Part shown: positions 18,225 to 25,882 of the stretch, piece after piece
How the letters are laid out: every line of letters begins with the position of its first letter
Position numbering within the stretch: position 1 is the first letter of the stretch
Assembly (NCBI GenBank): GCA_029260015.1
Contig: JAJDEB010000033.1
Span: forward strand, 176,720 to 240,719
Origin: Phycisphaerae bacterium
GTDB lineage: Bacteria > Planctomycetota > Phycisphaerae > UBA1845
Direction: 5' to 3'
Length of the DNA: 64,000 bases
Made by a program: the position numbers and the translations under genes
The notes under the pieces: generated by a model
The model's input: the letters and a program-made list of their open reading frames with translations, nothing else
Databases searched by the model: none
Told to the model about the DNA's origin: nothing

Positions 18225-18560
18225 TCAGTGGGTATCACAGACTTCCAGCACCAATACTTTCGTCACTTTCGCCTTATCGAGTCCGCCGTCCGGTTTCTCG
18301 GGAACGGGTTCGTGGTCAGATATGAAGATCAACCGATATGGGTGAGCCAAGTCAACCGAGTACTGTCCAGCGCGATCCCCAGTCAGCTCATGGCATCGCG
18401 CTGGCGGCAGGTGCGAAATGTCAGCGAGCGTATCGGCGGCATTCAACTCCATCAATCGTTGCTGAAGTCTGCGAGCCATGGACGCTCCCCACTTCTTGCG
18501 TGCTTCCTTGTCGATGGAGCACGCCTTCTGCATGCTGCGGCTGGCGAAGCTTACCTGCAT
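18225..18560 (-). CDS. HigB/RelE-like toxin
   Basis: A 111-residue RelE-superfamily protein with the pattern of HigB ribonucleases: RRLQQRLMELNAADTLADI in the helical part, then CHELTGDRAGQYSVDL and YRLIFISDHEP in the beta-sheet, and a final VLVLEVCDTH strand. HigB toxins cut mRNA on the ribosome. It is the first gene of a two-gene leftward operon with the HTH-ImmA antitoxin and has an operator-like repeat just upstream, the expected arrangement for a higBA pair. Confidence 0.83.
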   Translation of the reverse strand: MQVSFASRSMQKACSIDKEARKKWGASMARRLQQRLMELNAADTLADISHLPPARCHELTGDRAGQYSVDLAHPYRLIFISDHEPVPEKPDGGLDKAKVTKVLVLEVCDTH

Positions 18561-18582
18561 AATCGACGCTATCTAAAAAAGA

Positions 18583-18601
18583 GTTTACGTAACACGTAAA
18601 C
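18583..18601. promoter_or_regulatory. Operator-like palindrome upstream of the toxin-antitoxin genes
   Basis: GTTTACGT-AAC-ACGTAAAC, a perfect 8+8 inverted repeat 22 bases before the toxin start. It is a likely binding site for the HTH domain of the antitoxin, giving autoregulation. The ligand assignment is inference. Confidence 0.6.
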
Positions 18602-18760
18602 GATTATCCAGGACAAAGATCGCCTGTCAAGCGCTTCATGTTGATGTCCGTTATCCAGTCTTTTCTAGCCGCTTGGCAGAATTTTCGAGCTACGCCGGAT
18701 TTCGCCTTAGCCATGTCCGCCCAGGCCTAAAGGGTCTTAGGATCGGTCATGAGTCCAATG

Positions 18761-18953
18761 TCAATCGCTGCGCACGATCGCCAGCACCGCCGCTCGGAGC
18801 GGTCCGGGAAGGCTTGGCCATGCTTGGACGATGGATCGCAATTCGTGGTCGATTTCGGGCGTTTTGGCCGAATCTGCAGCGCTTTCTGCAGCGCTTGAAA
18901 TTGGTCGATTTCCTAAGTCGTTGGAAAAACCACTGCTTACGTCATTTCGTTCA
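18761..18953 (-). CDS. Cryptic integrase C-terminal extension at the right end of island 1
   Basis: In the integrated state this frame is opened only by flanking DNA (GTG at 18983-18985). It reads SIPPRGLE through the attachment core and then about 64 residues ending at 18761, including a conserved-looking block IDHELRSIVQAW and ALRAAVLAIV-like PGPLRAAVLAIVRSD. The frame is the same as the integrase frame across the left core. In the excised circle the integrase would therefore read straight into this segment. It could alternatively be an independent small gene, but it lacks a ribosome site. Confidence 0.6.
18874..18896. promoter_or_regulatory. Candidate integrase arm-binding site, right arm
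   Basis: A 23-base element with two CTGCAGCGCTT-type copies, one mismatch from 9008-9030. It lies about 58 bases inside attR. The symmetric location of the two copies around the core fits arm-type sites of lambda-like integrases. Confidence 0.45.
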
Positions 18954-18970
18954 AGTCCCCTTGGGGGTAT
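18954..18970 (+). repeat. Right attachment core (attR) of island 1
   Basis: Exact 17-base copy of the tRNA-Glu 3' end (AGTCCCCTTGGGGGTAT). The four bases before it match attL with one change (TTCA versus TTCG). Confidence 0.85.
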
Positions 18971-19179
18971 AGATCGTTGACCCACAAGGATTTATGGGCC
19001 TCTGAGACCCATTGTAATTTCCAAATCAACTCCGTTTGTCCACTGATTGTCCACTGTTTTGAATTCAACCAGCGAGCAACAACGAGAACCCGCGTTCATT
19101 GAAGTCGATTTTGACCTCATCAAGCCATCTGCAGTCAGGCCAATTTGGTCAGTGGTCGGCGGCATATAATCAATGCTCC

Positions 19180-20388
19180 TCAGCCGCTCTTCCCGGAATC
19201 GTCGCCCAGCACGCCGATGAATTGCTTTGTCAACGAACCCATCAGTTCCGGCACAAGGTGCGTGTAGTGTTCGAGCGTAAGTTGATTGTCGTGGTGGCCA
19301 AGCTGTTCTTGGACGTACGCGAGTGGGGCACCCTTGAGTTGCAGTTCGCAAGAGATTCCGCTGCGAAATGCCTTTAGGTGCGACCCGTTGGGGAATCGAC
19401 GTTCCCATGATCCGGATTCGTCTTTCTCAGCCAAGTTAAGGTGATCGCACAGAGTCTTGACCTTCCGCCAAGCCTTTCTGCCCAATTCATAGCGTTCGGT
19501 CCGCACGTCATCAAACGTAGCTCCATCGGGATGGTCAAACACAAATACGCCCGAACTTTTCAGGTTCGATAGAACTTCCTTGAATGCCGGGTGCAGGTCC
19601 ATTGTTCGACCGGTTCGTTTCGGACGCCAGTTGTGTTCCTTCTTTTCATCCTGTATGCGAATAATGTCCCGATCTAAATCAAGATCAGCCCATTCGAGAT
19701 AGCACAACTCTTCACGACGGAACGGGGCATACCTAAACCCTGCAAAGATGCCATGCCAGTTCGGATCGTGATCGCGAAAATACTCTACAATTGCATCCAT
19801 TTCAGATGGCAGAAAGAACCCTTCACTCGCACGCTTGCTAAGCTTGGGCAGTTTGATGCCCTTGCTTATGTTCTCTCTCAGTTGACCATCCCGGACCGCT
19901 TCATTGAAGAATGCCCTGATCGCTCGTAAGTCGCCATGAGCCGTCACGAGCTTTACGCTATCAAGGCGATCATCAAGATACGCCTTGATCATTTCGCGTC
20001 GAACATCCTTGAATTGAGTTGCCTCGTGCTTCTCAACAAGATAGTCGAGGAACTGACGAAGTTTGATTTCGTATGATCGCGACGTGCCCTGTCGCCGTGA
20101 TCGGGCACTGACATATCGATTCTTGTATTCCAAAAGCGTTGTCGTTTCAGTCAGTCTACCATTCCATTCTGCTGACAACTGTTCATAGAGTCGATCACAT
20201 GCCTTGTCGGCTTTGCGTGGTGTTGTGATCGAATGGCCATCATCGTCAACAAGGGTAATTTGGATCTGTTGCCGTCTGACAATGTTGCCGTCGACATCGA
20301 GCTTGTCTTGCCAGTATGCCGCATAGTAATTCTGTCGTCCCTTCTTTCGATATTTGCGCGGTTTACTTGGTGCCTTTGGCTGTCTCAT
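19180..20388 (-). CDS. Tyrosine recombinase (integrase) of the second mobile region
   Basis: A 402-residue integrase. It begins with a basic arm-binding region (SKPRKYRKKGRQNYYAAYW). The core-binding domain contains LEYKNRYVSARSRRQGTSRS. The catalytic block starts with Arg in FAGFRYAPFRREELCYLEW, and the second box is HLKAFRSGISCELQLKG with AYVQEQLGHHDNQLT and nucleophile Tyr in LEHYTHLVPE. It is translationally coupled to the upstream helix-turn-helix gene (26-base overlap). It lies 210 bases right of the attR of island 1, suggesting tandem accretion of elements at one site. Its own attachment repeats were not found. Confidence 0.9.
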   Translation of the reverse strand: MRQPKAPSKPRKYRKKGRQNYYAAYWQDKLDVDGNIVRRQQIQITLVDDDGHSITTPRKADKACDRLYEQLSAEWNGRLTETTTLLEYKNRYVSARSRRQGTSRSYEIKLRQFLDYLVEKHEATQFKDVRREMIKAYLDDRLDSVKLVTAHGDLRAIRAFFNEAVRDGQLRENISKGIKLPKLSKRASEGFFLPSEMDAIVEYFRDHDPNWHGIFAGFRYAPFRREELCYLEWADLDLDRDIIRIQDEKKEHNWRPKRTGRTMDLHPAFKEVLSNLKSSGVFVFDHPDGATFDDVRTERYELGRKAWRKVKTLCDHLNLAEKDESGSWERRFPNGSHLKAFRSGISCELQLKGAPLAYVQEQLGHHDNQLTLEHYTHLVPELMGSLTKQFIGVLGDDSGKSG

Positions 20389-20749
20389 GAGTCCACATCC
20401 GCAGTAGCGCTTCGCGGTCGAAACGCAACTGCTTTCCCAAAGTCGTCGTAACTTTTATAAGTTTTCCCTGAGCGTTCCATTTGTAGAGCGTTTTCACTGG
20501 CACCTGTGTCAGCCAAGAAGCTTCGTGAATCGTTAGCAAGCGAGGAAAGAGCGACCAGTCGGTCAGTGCTTTGAGGCAATGCTCATACGGGAATCGCAGA
20601 TTCGGTGGCACGCGATTGGGGACAGACGCAAGCGGACTATCGTTGGTTGCACCAACAGTTGACTCAGTCGATTCAGATGGTTCGATCTCGCTGCTTGTAT
20701 CGAAGTCGAGCGCAAGCTGACCGGAATGTTTTTTTGGTTTCTTCGCCAT
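20363..20749 (-). CDS. Excisionase-like MerR/HTH_17 protein
   Basis: A 128-residue protein. The N-terminal 60 residues are polar and Ser/Thr-rich. The C-terminal half is a winged helix (LTIHEASWLTQVPVKTLYKW, then GKLIKVTTTLGKQLRFDREALLRMW). It starts at ATG 20749 and its end overlaps the integrase start by 26 bases, so it is probably the directionality factor or a regulator co-expressed with that integrase. Confidence 0.8.
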   Translation of the reverse strand: MAKKPKKHSGQLALDFDTSSEIEPSESTESTVGATNDSPLASVPNRVPPNLRFPYEHCLKALTDWSLFPRLLTIHEASWLTQVPVKTLYKWNAQGKLIKVTTTLGKQLRFDREALLRMWTHETAKGTK

Positions 20750-20796
20750 CAATAATAATTCCTACGCGTGAAGGCTTCGATTAATCCTTAGTTCTT

Positions 20797-21132
20797 ATGC
20801 TCATTCCCTTCCCCCTCCCGGATAACAAATCCAAAACCTCACCCCAGCAACCAAATCACCCATCACCCCCCAGAAACAAATCACTCCAACCAATCACACC
20901 AAAACCCAGCTTCAACAACGCCAGTCTCAACTCGCCCCAAAATGCTCCCCAATATTCCTCGGTGCGAGACCGCCGCAATTGATCGCACCGGCTCCCTCTG
21001 CCGATCTACTTCCCCCTGTCCCAATCACACCCCCGTGCAACCCATCCGCCCTGCCTACATCCATAATCAACCCATCCCCTTAGAATCCATCACCCACCAA
21101 CTCCTATCGCCCCAAACCAATCCACAACCCGC
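20797..21132. other. Strand-asymmetric, G-poor non-coding tract
   Basis: About 335 bases in which the plus strand is dominated by A and C, with runs such as ACCAAATCACCCATCACCCC and very few G. No reading frame looks real on either strand. It separates the integrase/excisionase pair from the HerA operon. Such skew could reflect a structured RNA, a single-stranded origin or transfer region, or low-complexity DNA. The function is unknown. Confidence 0.6.
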
Positions 21133-22200
21133 CTAAGGCAACCACTCATCCTTTAGCGCCTGTGACAACGTCATCAGAACGACTCGCTCGTTCCCCACCA
21201 ATTCATCGAAGCCGCTGAACTTTACTTTCACCGCTTCAAGAATCTTCTTGTTCAGACACACCACAACGTGCAAGCGCACCTCATCTGAACCCAGGCACGC
21301 CAGACAATTATGAACTTCATGTTCCGCGTTTCCTGCCACTTCAAGCGTGACAATCCTGTTTGCAGAATCACGCAACAAAACGTCCACCGCTTTCTTTGCT
21401 TCGCCATACCGAAGCACCCCTTCACGAACGAAACTCCAACCTTTCAGCTTGCTGAACTTCTTTTCAAGCAGAGTCGTTGCAACTCGTGTTGGCAACAAAC
21501 CGCGCGTCTTCTTCCACTTCACATCAAACTGCTCAAACGCCTTGGACGTTGGCTCGACCAACTTCAACGGCCTGCCCCTGCCCACCGCCAATGCGTGTAC
21601 CGTTATATGCCCATCGACGATTAACTGCTTGATGATCTGACCCTGCTTTGACGCACTTCGAATGCCCGCGCGTTCAAATCTGGCGGTCAAAGCACTCGAT
21701 TCATGCGCCTGATTCAACACATCCCGTAGGAATCGCTCCGCCGCTTTGTCCATATCCTTAACTGAGCCAGCACCAACAGGCTCATCTTCTTCATGCGGTG
21801 TCCAGTCGAACTGCGAAAGGAATCGTTTCGATTCCATTTCGACATCGAACTCCGGTTCGGAGAACTCAATGCGTGGAACCGTCGCAAGAAACGGTGACTT
21901 CCATTTCGATTGTGGAAGCCGACAGACGCACTGCCCGACTTCCAAACGTCCCAACATCTCAAACTGCTCGCGCGACGTGAAACCAGCCGCCTTGCCAAAC
22001 ACGTCCTGATCGACGCGATCGGTCAACTGAAACGAAATCAATGTGCTGTTTCCGCGTAATTCGATAGGGCATTTGCTGGCATTCTGAATGTTTGTAATCA
22101 GGTGAACACGTGCGTGTCGCAACAAGAGAATTTTGTCCCCTAGTCCGTCTTGGGCGAAGAGTCCTTGTCCCTCATCTGCCATGAACAAAAGATCGGTCAC
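21133..22200 (-). CDS. C-terminal half of a split HerA-like ATPase with nuclease-like domain
   Basis: A 355-residue frame beginning GTG ACC GAT, overlapping the upstream stop as GTGA. It opens with the strand and Walker B motif DLLFMADEGQGLF and continues with LITNIQNASKCP and LISFQLTD, the sensor region of HerA/FtsK-type ATPases. The last 110 residues resemble a PD-(D/E)XK nuclease (VDVLLRDSANRIVTLEVAG). The Walker A half is in the preceding frame. Read together the two align end to end with the intact HerA-like protein at 46741-48684. This is either a frameshifted gene or two deliberately coupled subunits. Confidence 0.78.
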   Translation of the reverse strand: MTDLLFMADEGQGLFAQDGLGDKILLLRHARVHLITNIQNASKCPIELRGNSTLISFQLTDRVDQDVFGKAAGFTSREQFEMLGRLEVGQCVCRLPQSKWKSPFLATVPRIEFSEPEFDVEMESKRFLSQFDWTPHEEDEPVGAGSVKDMDKAAERFLRDVLNQAHESSALTARFERAGIRSASKQGQIIKQLIVDGHITVHALAVGRGRPLKLVEPTSKAFEQFDVKWKKTRGLLPTRVATTLLEKKFSKLKGWSFVREGVLRYGEAKKAVDVLLRDSANRIVTLEVAGNAEHEVHNCLACLGSDEVRLHVVVCLNKKILEAVKVKFSGFDELVGNERVVLMTLSQALKDEWLP

Positions 22201-23150
22201 GGCCTTCTCCCCGCAAGTGACGCAAGATGCAGGTATTCAAAAATGAATCGAGATACAAACGCTTGGTGCTTGACGAGTAGACCGTCGAGTTCCAAGACCA
22301 CGTTTCCCTGTAGCAAACAATCAAGACTCATTCCTTTTTTGCACCGAAACAATTCACCGGTCGCATGCAAAAGGTTTGAAATAATCAGAATTGCCGAATC
22401 GAGGTATTTCTTCTTATTTGACCACCCAGGCACTTTGGTGTTTCTCAACTCTTCCAAGAGTGAAACAAGATTCGGTGTTCCGTTCTCTCGAAGCGTTCGC
22501 ACCGCGTCCTGGATCATGTATTCAGAAAACTGCAGTCCATATGCCCTGCTCAATTCCGACACGACAGTTTGATCGAATTGATTTGCGGGCACTCCGACTG
22601 GGCAATCAAGAAGGTTCAAACGAAAGTCGGGCTCCCAGCGAACGAACGCATGCGTATATCGCATTTGAGGGATCTGTCGAAAAAACTTGTTCACATCGAT
22701 GATAAACGTGTGGCAGTTCGGCGCGACCGAGCACGCGATCACCGCCATGAGCGACGATTTGCCTTTTCCCGGCTTTCCGAAGAGGCAGAGGTGGTCGATC
22801 TTTGTGGGCTGGCCACTATTGAAACTCACGCATACGGGCGTTCCATCCGAATTGTCCAAAATGTGATGATCGCCTTGGTTCAGTCCCGATTCCGAATGCG
22901 GTTCAACAAAGGGCTGAGTCAAGAGTTGTGCTTCGGCCTGCATCGCTACAGATTCAATGATGTCATGCAGGAAGTGGTCAGGCTGGCCGCGTTCAACGCT
23001 GTCTTTGTACAACGCCAGTTCAGTCGATAGGCACAATTCATCAATGGCGACCGGCAATCGCGACAGTCGCTGAATGAGTTTTGAGTAGGGATTACCGACG
23101 GAGGTGCTTGTCGAAGAAAAGTCCCCGAACGAATTCGTGTCCCTTCGCAT
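22197..23150 (-). CDS. N-terminal half of a split HerA-like ATPase (Walker A part)
   Basis: About 317 residues from ATG 23150; the open frame continues upstream only as an overlap with another gene. Walker A is GKPGKGKSS (residues about 125-133). FIIDVNKFFRQIP and LNLLDCPVGVP follow, matching the post-Walker A layout of HerA-like hexameric ATPases. The frame closes immediately before the Walker B strand, which is supplied by the next gene through a GTGA overlap. A -1 shift at the junction would produce one continuous ATPase. It is the penultimate gene of a long leftward operon. Confidence 0.75.
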   Translation of the reverse strand: MRRDTNSFGDFSSTSTSVGNPYSKLIQRLSRLPVAIDELCLSTELALYKDSVERGQPDHFLHDIIESVAMQAEAQLLTQPFVEPHSESGLNQGDHHILDNSDGTPVCVSFNSGQPTKIDHLCLFGKPGKGKSSLMAVIACSVAPNCHTFIIDVNKFFRQIPQMRYTHAFVRWEPDFRLNLLDCPVGVPANQFDQTVVSELSRAYGLQFSEYMIQDAVRTLRENGTPNLVSLLEELRNTKVPGWSNKKKYLDSAILIISNLLHATGELFRCKKGMSLDCLLQGNVVLELDGLLVKHQAFVSRFIFEYLHLASLAGRRP

Positions 23151-23622
23151 AGAGCAGCCCCCTCTCTCGCTTGCGATCGTTGAGTTCCAATTCGTAAGTG
23201 ACCGGTCCGATGTGCAGCGGACAGAAGAATTGCCCGTCTGGAGTGGGGGCGGCGTGTTTCGGACAGAGCCCGTGGCTACACAGTTCATACGCACAAATGA
23301 AGTAATGTTCCTTGCAAGGTGTTGCCATCCATTCCAGTTGTTCAAGCGATACCGAATTCGGAACAACGCCTTCGTGGCGTTGTTGATCAAGTTCAGCCAA
23401 GCAGCAAACACACGTTCCTCCGCAATGCTCAGGGCGAGTGACCCGACATCCGCACGAATTCAGTCTGAATACATGGGCGATGATTTCCGTGATCACAGCA
23501 ACTACCGCCCCTTGCCTAACCCGTTTGGTCATTTCGGTGCGGCCAAATCGCTTAATCGGAATCTCATGGGCTGGGTATACGGCCTCGCATTCGGCGATGG
23601 CTCTCATCGGCTGCTCAATCAT
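23092..23622 (-). CDS. Cys/His-rich probable zinc-binding protein
   Basis: A 176-residue protein with many paired Cys and His: SCGCRVTRPEHC, CVCC, CKEHYFIC, ELCSHGLCPKHA and FFCPLHIG between residues about 57 and 140. The pattern could hold two or three zinc ions in RING-like or ribbon-like fashion. I cannot assign it to a family. Its end overlaps the start of the HerA N-terminal frame by about 60 bases. Its place beside a ThiF-like enzyme and a HerA-like ATPase makes it a candidate adaptor, which is inference. Confidence 0.7.
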   Translation of the reverse strand: MIEQPMRAIAECEAVYPAHEIPIKRFGRTEMTKRVRQGAVVAVITEIIAHVFRLNSCGCRVTRPEHCGGTCVCCLAELDQQRHEGVVPNSVSLEQLEWMATPCKEHYFICAYELCSHGLCPKHAAPTPDGQFFCPLHIGPVTYELELNDRKRERGLLYAKGHEFVRGLFFDKHLRR

Positions 23623-23641
23623 GGCAATTCATCTCCAGGAC

Positions 23642-23884
23642 CTAATCAATTGGTTGTTTAGAGAAAAACACGTCCGCCCACTCGACGACTTGTCCGCCCC
23701 CGCGCCACGCGAGATAGAATGTGACCGAAAAAATGACAATGAGAATCAGGAGTCCGAGCGAACCGAGAATCCACTTGAATAGTGCGTGAACCAATCCCAA
23801 GCCGGTCAGCAGACGTTCAATGAATTCATCCATGTCGTTTGGGCGACGCGGTCCGGGCAGTTGGGGGAGTTGATTTAGATTCAT
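23642..23884 (-). CDS. Small single-pass membrane protein
   Basis: An 80-residue protein from ATG 23884 (MNLNQLPQLPGPRRP). The N-terminal 25 residues are Pro-rich, and a long hydrophobic stretch (GSLGLLILIVIFSVTFYLAW) forms one membrane helix at about residues 43-62, followed by an Arg-Gly loop. It has no known family. It is a member of the leftward ThiF-HerA operon, separated by 19 bases from the Cys-rich gene. Confidence 0.62.
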   Translation of the reverse strand: MNLNQLPQLPGPRRPNDMDEFIERLLTGLGLVHALFKWILGSLGLLILIVIFSVTFYLAWRGGGQVVEWADVFFSKQPID

Positions 23885-23949
23885 GGTGCGAAATCCGGTT
23901 GCAAAGAAAAAAAGAAGGCGGGAGTCACGTAGACCCCCGCCCCAATCAC

Positions 23950-24165
23950 CTAGTCCCATGTGTCCTTTGGTCGGCGGATTGTTTCCGCCGTGACCGCAGC
24001 GTGTTTTTCGCGTTCGTTGAGTTCGATCTCATTGATCTCAACTGGCGATGCGGCTTCCAGAATTCGCTCTTGGATCTGTTCGATCTTGAGCCGCGATTGC
24101 GGTTGACGAACTTTCGTTCTGACTGGTTTTGCTACCGGTGGGCACTGCTCAATTTGCGTTGTCAT
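23950..24165 (-). CDS. Small charged protein in the ThiF-HerA operon
   Basis: A 71-residue protein from ATG 24165 with GGAGA eight bases upstream. It is rich in Glu, Lys and Gln (a central helix SRLKIEQIQERILEAASPVE) and has no Cys pairs or membrane segment. There is no similarity I can name and no terminal Gly-Gly, so it is not an obvious ubiquitin-like substrate. Confidence 0.6.
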   Translation of the reverse strand: MTTQIEQCPPVAKPVRTKVRQPQSRLKIEQIQERILEAASPVEINEIELNEREKHAAVTAETIRRPKDTWD

Positions 24166-24213
24166 GATAAGTCTCCAAAAAGAGGTCAATAAAACGAATA
24201 CATTCTTACGATG

Positions 24214-24975
24214 TCACGGTGAGCGAACGGACATTAGTCGTACCAGTCGCGGAACACTCAAATTGCTTGACTGCGAAAACTGATTGTGTGCGGAATGCAC
24301 GATGATTAGGGGGTGACGCCGATCAAGAAGCTCACCAAACAACTGGTTGCCTTTGCGCCCGGTGAGAACGACACCAAGTGCAACGCTCACCAGCACATTG
24401 GCGGCTGAATCAACAAAGACCGGAACACTGGCGGCGCCGGCCTCACTTCGTTTTGATGCCGCTTGCAAGGTATGCGATAGCGGCGGAGTCTGACCCGGAA
24501 CCGACCAACCAATCTCTGCGTAGCGGGCGTTTTCGGCCATTGCGCAGCCGATCATGGGGATTTCGCCGTGAAATTGACCGCAGACCTTTTGAAGCATCGG
24601 CCAATCGTCCGCAGCCCAGATCAAGATGTCCGTTTCTGCAATAAGCTCACCGAAACGTTGCACGGTCTCAGCGGACAGCTTCATTAAAACCGCTTGGAAT
24701 TTGATGTGTGGATTCCAGAACTCAACAAAACGCTGTGCCGCCCGTGCCTTAAACCTTTCGGGTTCATTGGCAGGGAATACCGAGCCCAATTCACGGGGGC
24801 TAACTTCGTCGTGGTCAACGCCAATTATTTGGCGGATTGGAAGTCGAATCAGGTGGTGAAGTGCTGCGATACCCGTTCTGCCTTGTCCCATGATCGTTAC
24901 TCGCAGCCGAGATAGGGCGTCAACACTTACAAGTTCCGCGAGCCGAGAAAGATGTTCTGCGTTGGGTCTGTTCAT
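24214..24975 (-). CDS. ThiF/E1-like adenylylating enzyme
   Basis: About 253 residues from ATG 24975. The N-terminal half is a ThiF/MoeB/E1-type Rossmann domain: VTIMGQGRTGIAAL binds nucleotide, IIGVDHDEVSPRELGS carries the ribose-binding Asp and the Arg/Asn region, and LIWAADDW is the late Asp motif. E1-like enzymes adenylate the C-terminus of a small protein or sulfur carrier. No CxxC zinc pairs of canonical ThiF are visible. Fourteen neighbours upstream and downstream on the same strand are small or Cys-rich proteins rather than thiamine genes, so a metabolic thiamine role is unlikely. The layout recalls plasmid PRTRC-type cassettes, but no ParB or JAB gene is present. Confidence 0.8.
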   Translation of the reverse strand: MNRPNAEHLSRLAELVSVDALSRLRVTIMGQGRTGIAALHHLIRLPIRQIIGVDHDEVSPRELGSVFPANEPERFKARAAQRFVEFWNPHIKFQAVLMKLSAETVQRFGELIAETDILIWAADDWPMLQKVCGQFHGEIPMIGCAMAENARYAEIGWSVPGQTPPLSHTLQAASKRSEAGAASVPVFVDSAANVLVSVALGVVLTGRKGNQLFGELLDRRHPLIIVHSAHNQFSQSSNLSVPRLVRLMSVRSP

Positions 24976-24979
24976 CGCT

Positions 24980-25465
24980 TCACGCCTCTTGAAAACCCAG
25001 GTCAACAAAAACCTCGCCGTCAGCATCGAAGACGCCGCACACCGGACCGTCACCGTGTTCGTTGCGGGATTTGCATTGTGAACAGCAGTCGTAGATGCGC
25101 TCGATCTTGACTTCTTCGCGGTATCGTCGTTCGGTTGGATCACTGCGATAGAGGCGACGAATCGCCGGACGAGCCTGCTGCAACAATCGCATGGTCTTGG
25201 CCCGGGCAAGCCCGAAGGGCGAGCTTCCGTTTAGTGCGTGTTTATTGCGAACCTCGGCGATGAGAATTGCACGGCAGTCGCGAAAGTGGTTATTGAGTTC
25301 ATGCCCGGCTTCAGAAAATTCGGACGGAGCCGATTGAAGCAGTCTGTTATTGCGACGTTCCAACCGGTCAAAAATGAAAGCCAGTGGAGTGAACACGACT
25401 AAGAAAAGGATGAGCAGTGCAAACAACCAACCAACCAGTGAAAAGAGAAATCCAATGAAACTCAT
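24980..25465 (-). CDS. Membrane protein with cytosolic Cys-rich tail
   Basis: A 161-residue protein with one strong N-terminal membrane region (residues about 3-33, LVGWLFALLILFLVVFTPL). A charged helical linker follows, and the C-terminal zinc-type patch is YDCCSQCKSRNEHGDGPVC. The stop is five bases before the ThiF-like start, indicating co-translation. The membrane anchor plus metal site suggests it tethers the complex encoded by this operon, which is inference. Confidence 0.68.
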   Translation of the reverse strand: MSFIGFLFSLVGWLFALLILFLVVFTPLAFIFDRLERRNNRLLQSAPSEFSEAGHELNNHFRDCRAILIAEVRNKHALNGSSPFGLARAKTMRLLQQARPAIRRLYRSDPTERRYREEVKIERIYDCCSQCKSRNEHGDGPVCGVFDADGEVFVDLGFQEA

Positions 25466-25507
25466 CTTTAGCCAACTTTCATAAATGACGTTTCACGTCA
25501 AAGGCCG

Positions 25508-25786
25508 TTAAGACTTTGGTGGACGGCGTTTGAGGACGACGCTAGTGGTGTATTTCTTGCTGAATATGATTCCTTTTTTTGCCACGCGCTGTTCCAGGTA
25601 GAATTCGCGATCGTCATTGCGTTCATTCATAAACGCTGCCAGTGCAGCCGCCTGCAACGCAATCATTTCCTCGACCGTTTTGAGATCGACGTATTCGCGA
25701 AGCGGTTTGTCGGATCGGTTGTCGATCGGGACGAACTCAGCCACATCGGTCCGTTTTGAGATACCGTTTTCGTTTTTTTCTTGCAT
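25508..25786 (-). CDS. Unknown small protein in the ThiF-HerA operon
   Basis: A 92-residue protein with GGAGAC six bases before its ATG. It has a charged N-terminus, a helix with an Ala-rich stretch (TVEEMIALQAAALAAFM) and a basic tail (KKYTTSVVLKRRPPKS). No family recognised. The gap to the next gene is 42 bases. Confidence 0.62.
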   Translation of the reverse strand: MQEKNENGISKRTDVAEFVPIDNRSDKPLREYVDLKTVEEMIALQAAALAAFMNERNDDREFYLEQRVAKKGIIFSKKYTTSVVLKRRPPKS

Positions 25787-25882
25787 TGGTTTGTCTCCAT
25801 TTTTCTTTCAGAAGTTCGATCTGACTCTTTGTACACGCGGGTGGTTTCCTTGCAGAACGTCAGCAATCTCAGTCTGACTTGC

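Larger units (their letters stand above)
8895..18970. mobile_element. Integrative island 1 inserted at the 3' end of tRNA-Glu
   Basis: The 17-base direct repeat AGTCCCCTTGGGGGTAT occurs at 8895-8911 (in the tRNA) and 18954-18970, extending to 21 bases with one mismatch. Between the copies lie a tyrosine integrase, an XRE regulator, a primase-helicase, two excisionase-like proteins, cargo and a toxin-antitoxin pair, nearly all leftward. This is the classic layout of a tRNA-targeted integrative element or satellite. No capsid, terminase or conjugation gene was recognised, so mobility may depend on a helper. Confidence 0.85.
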
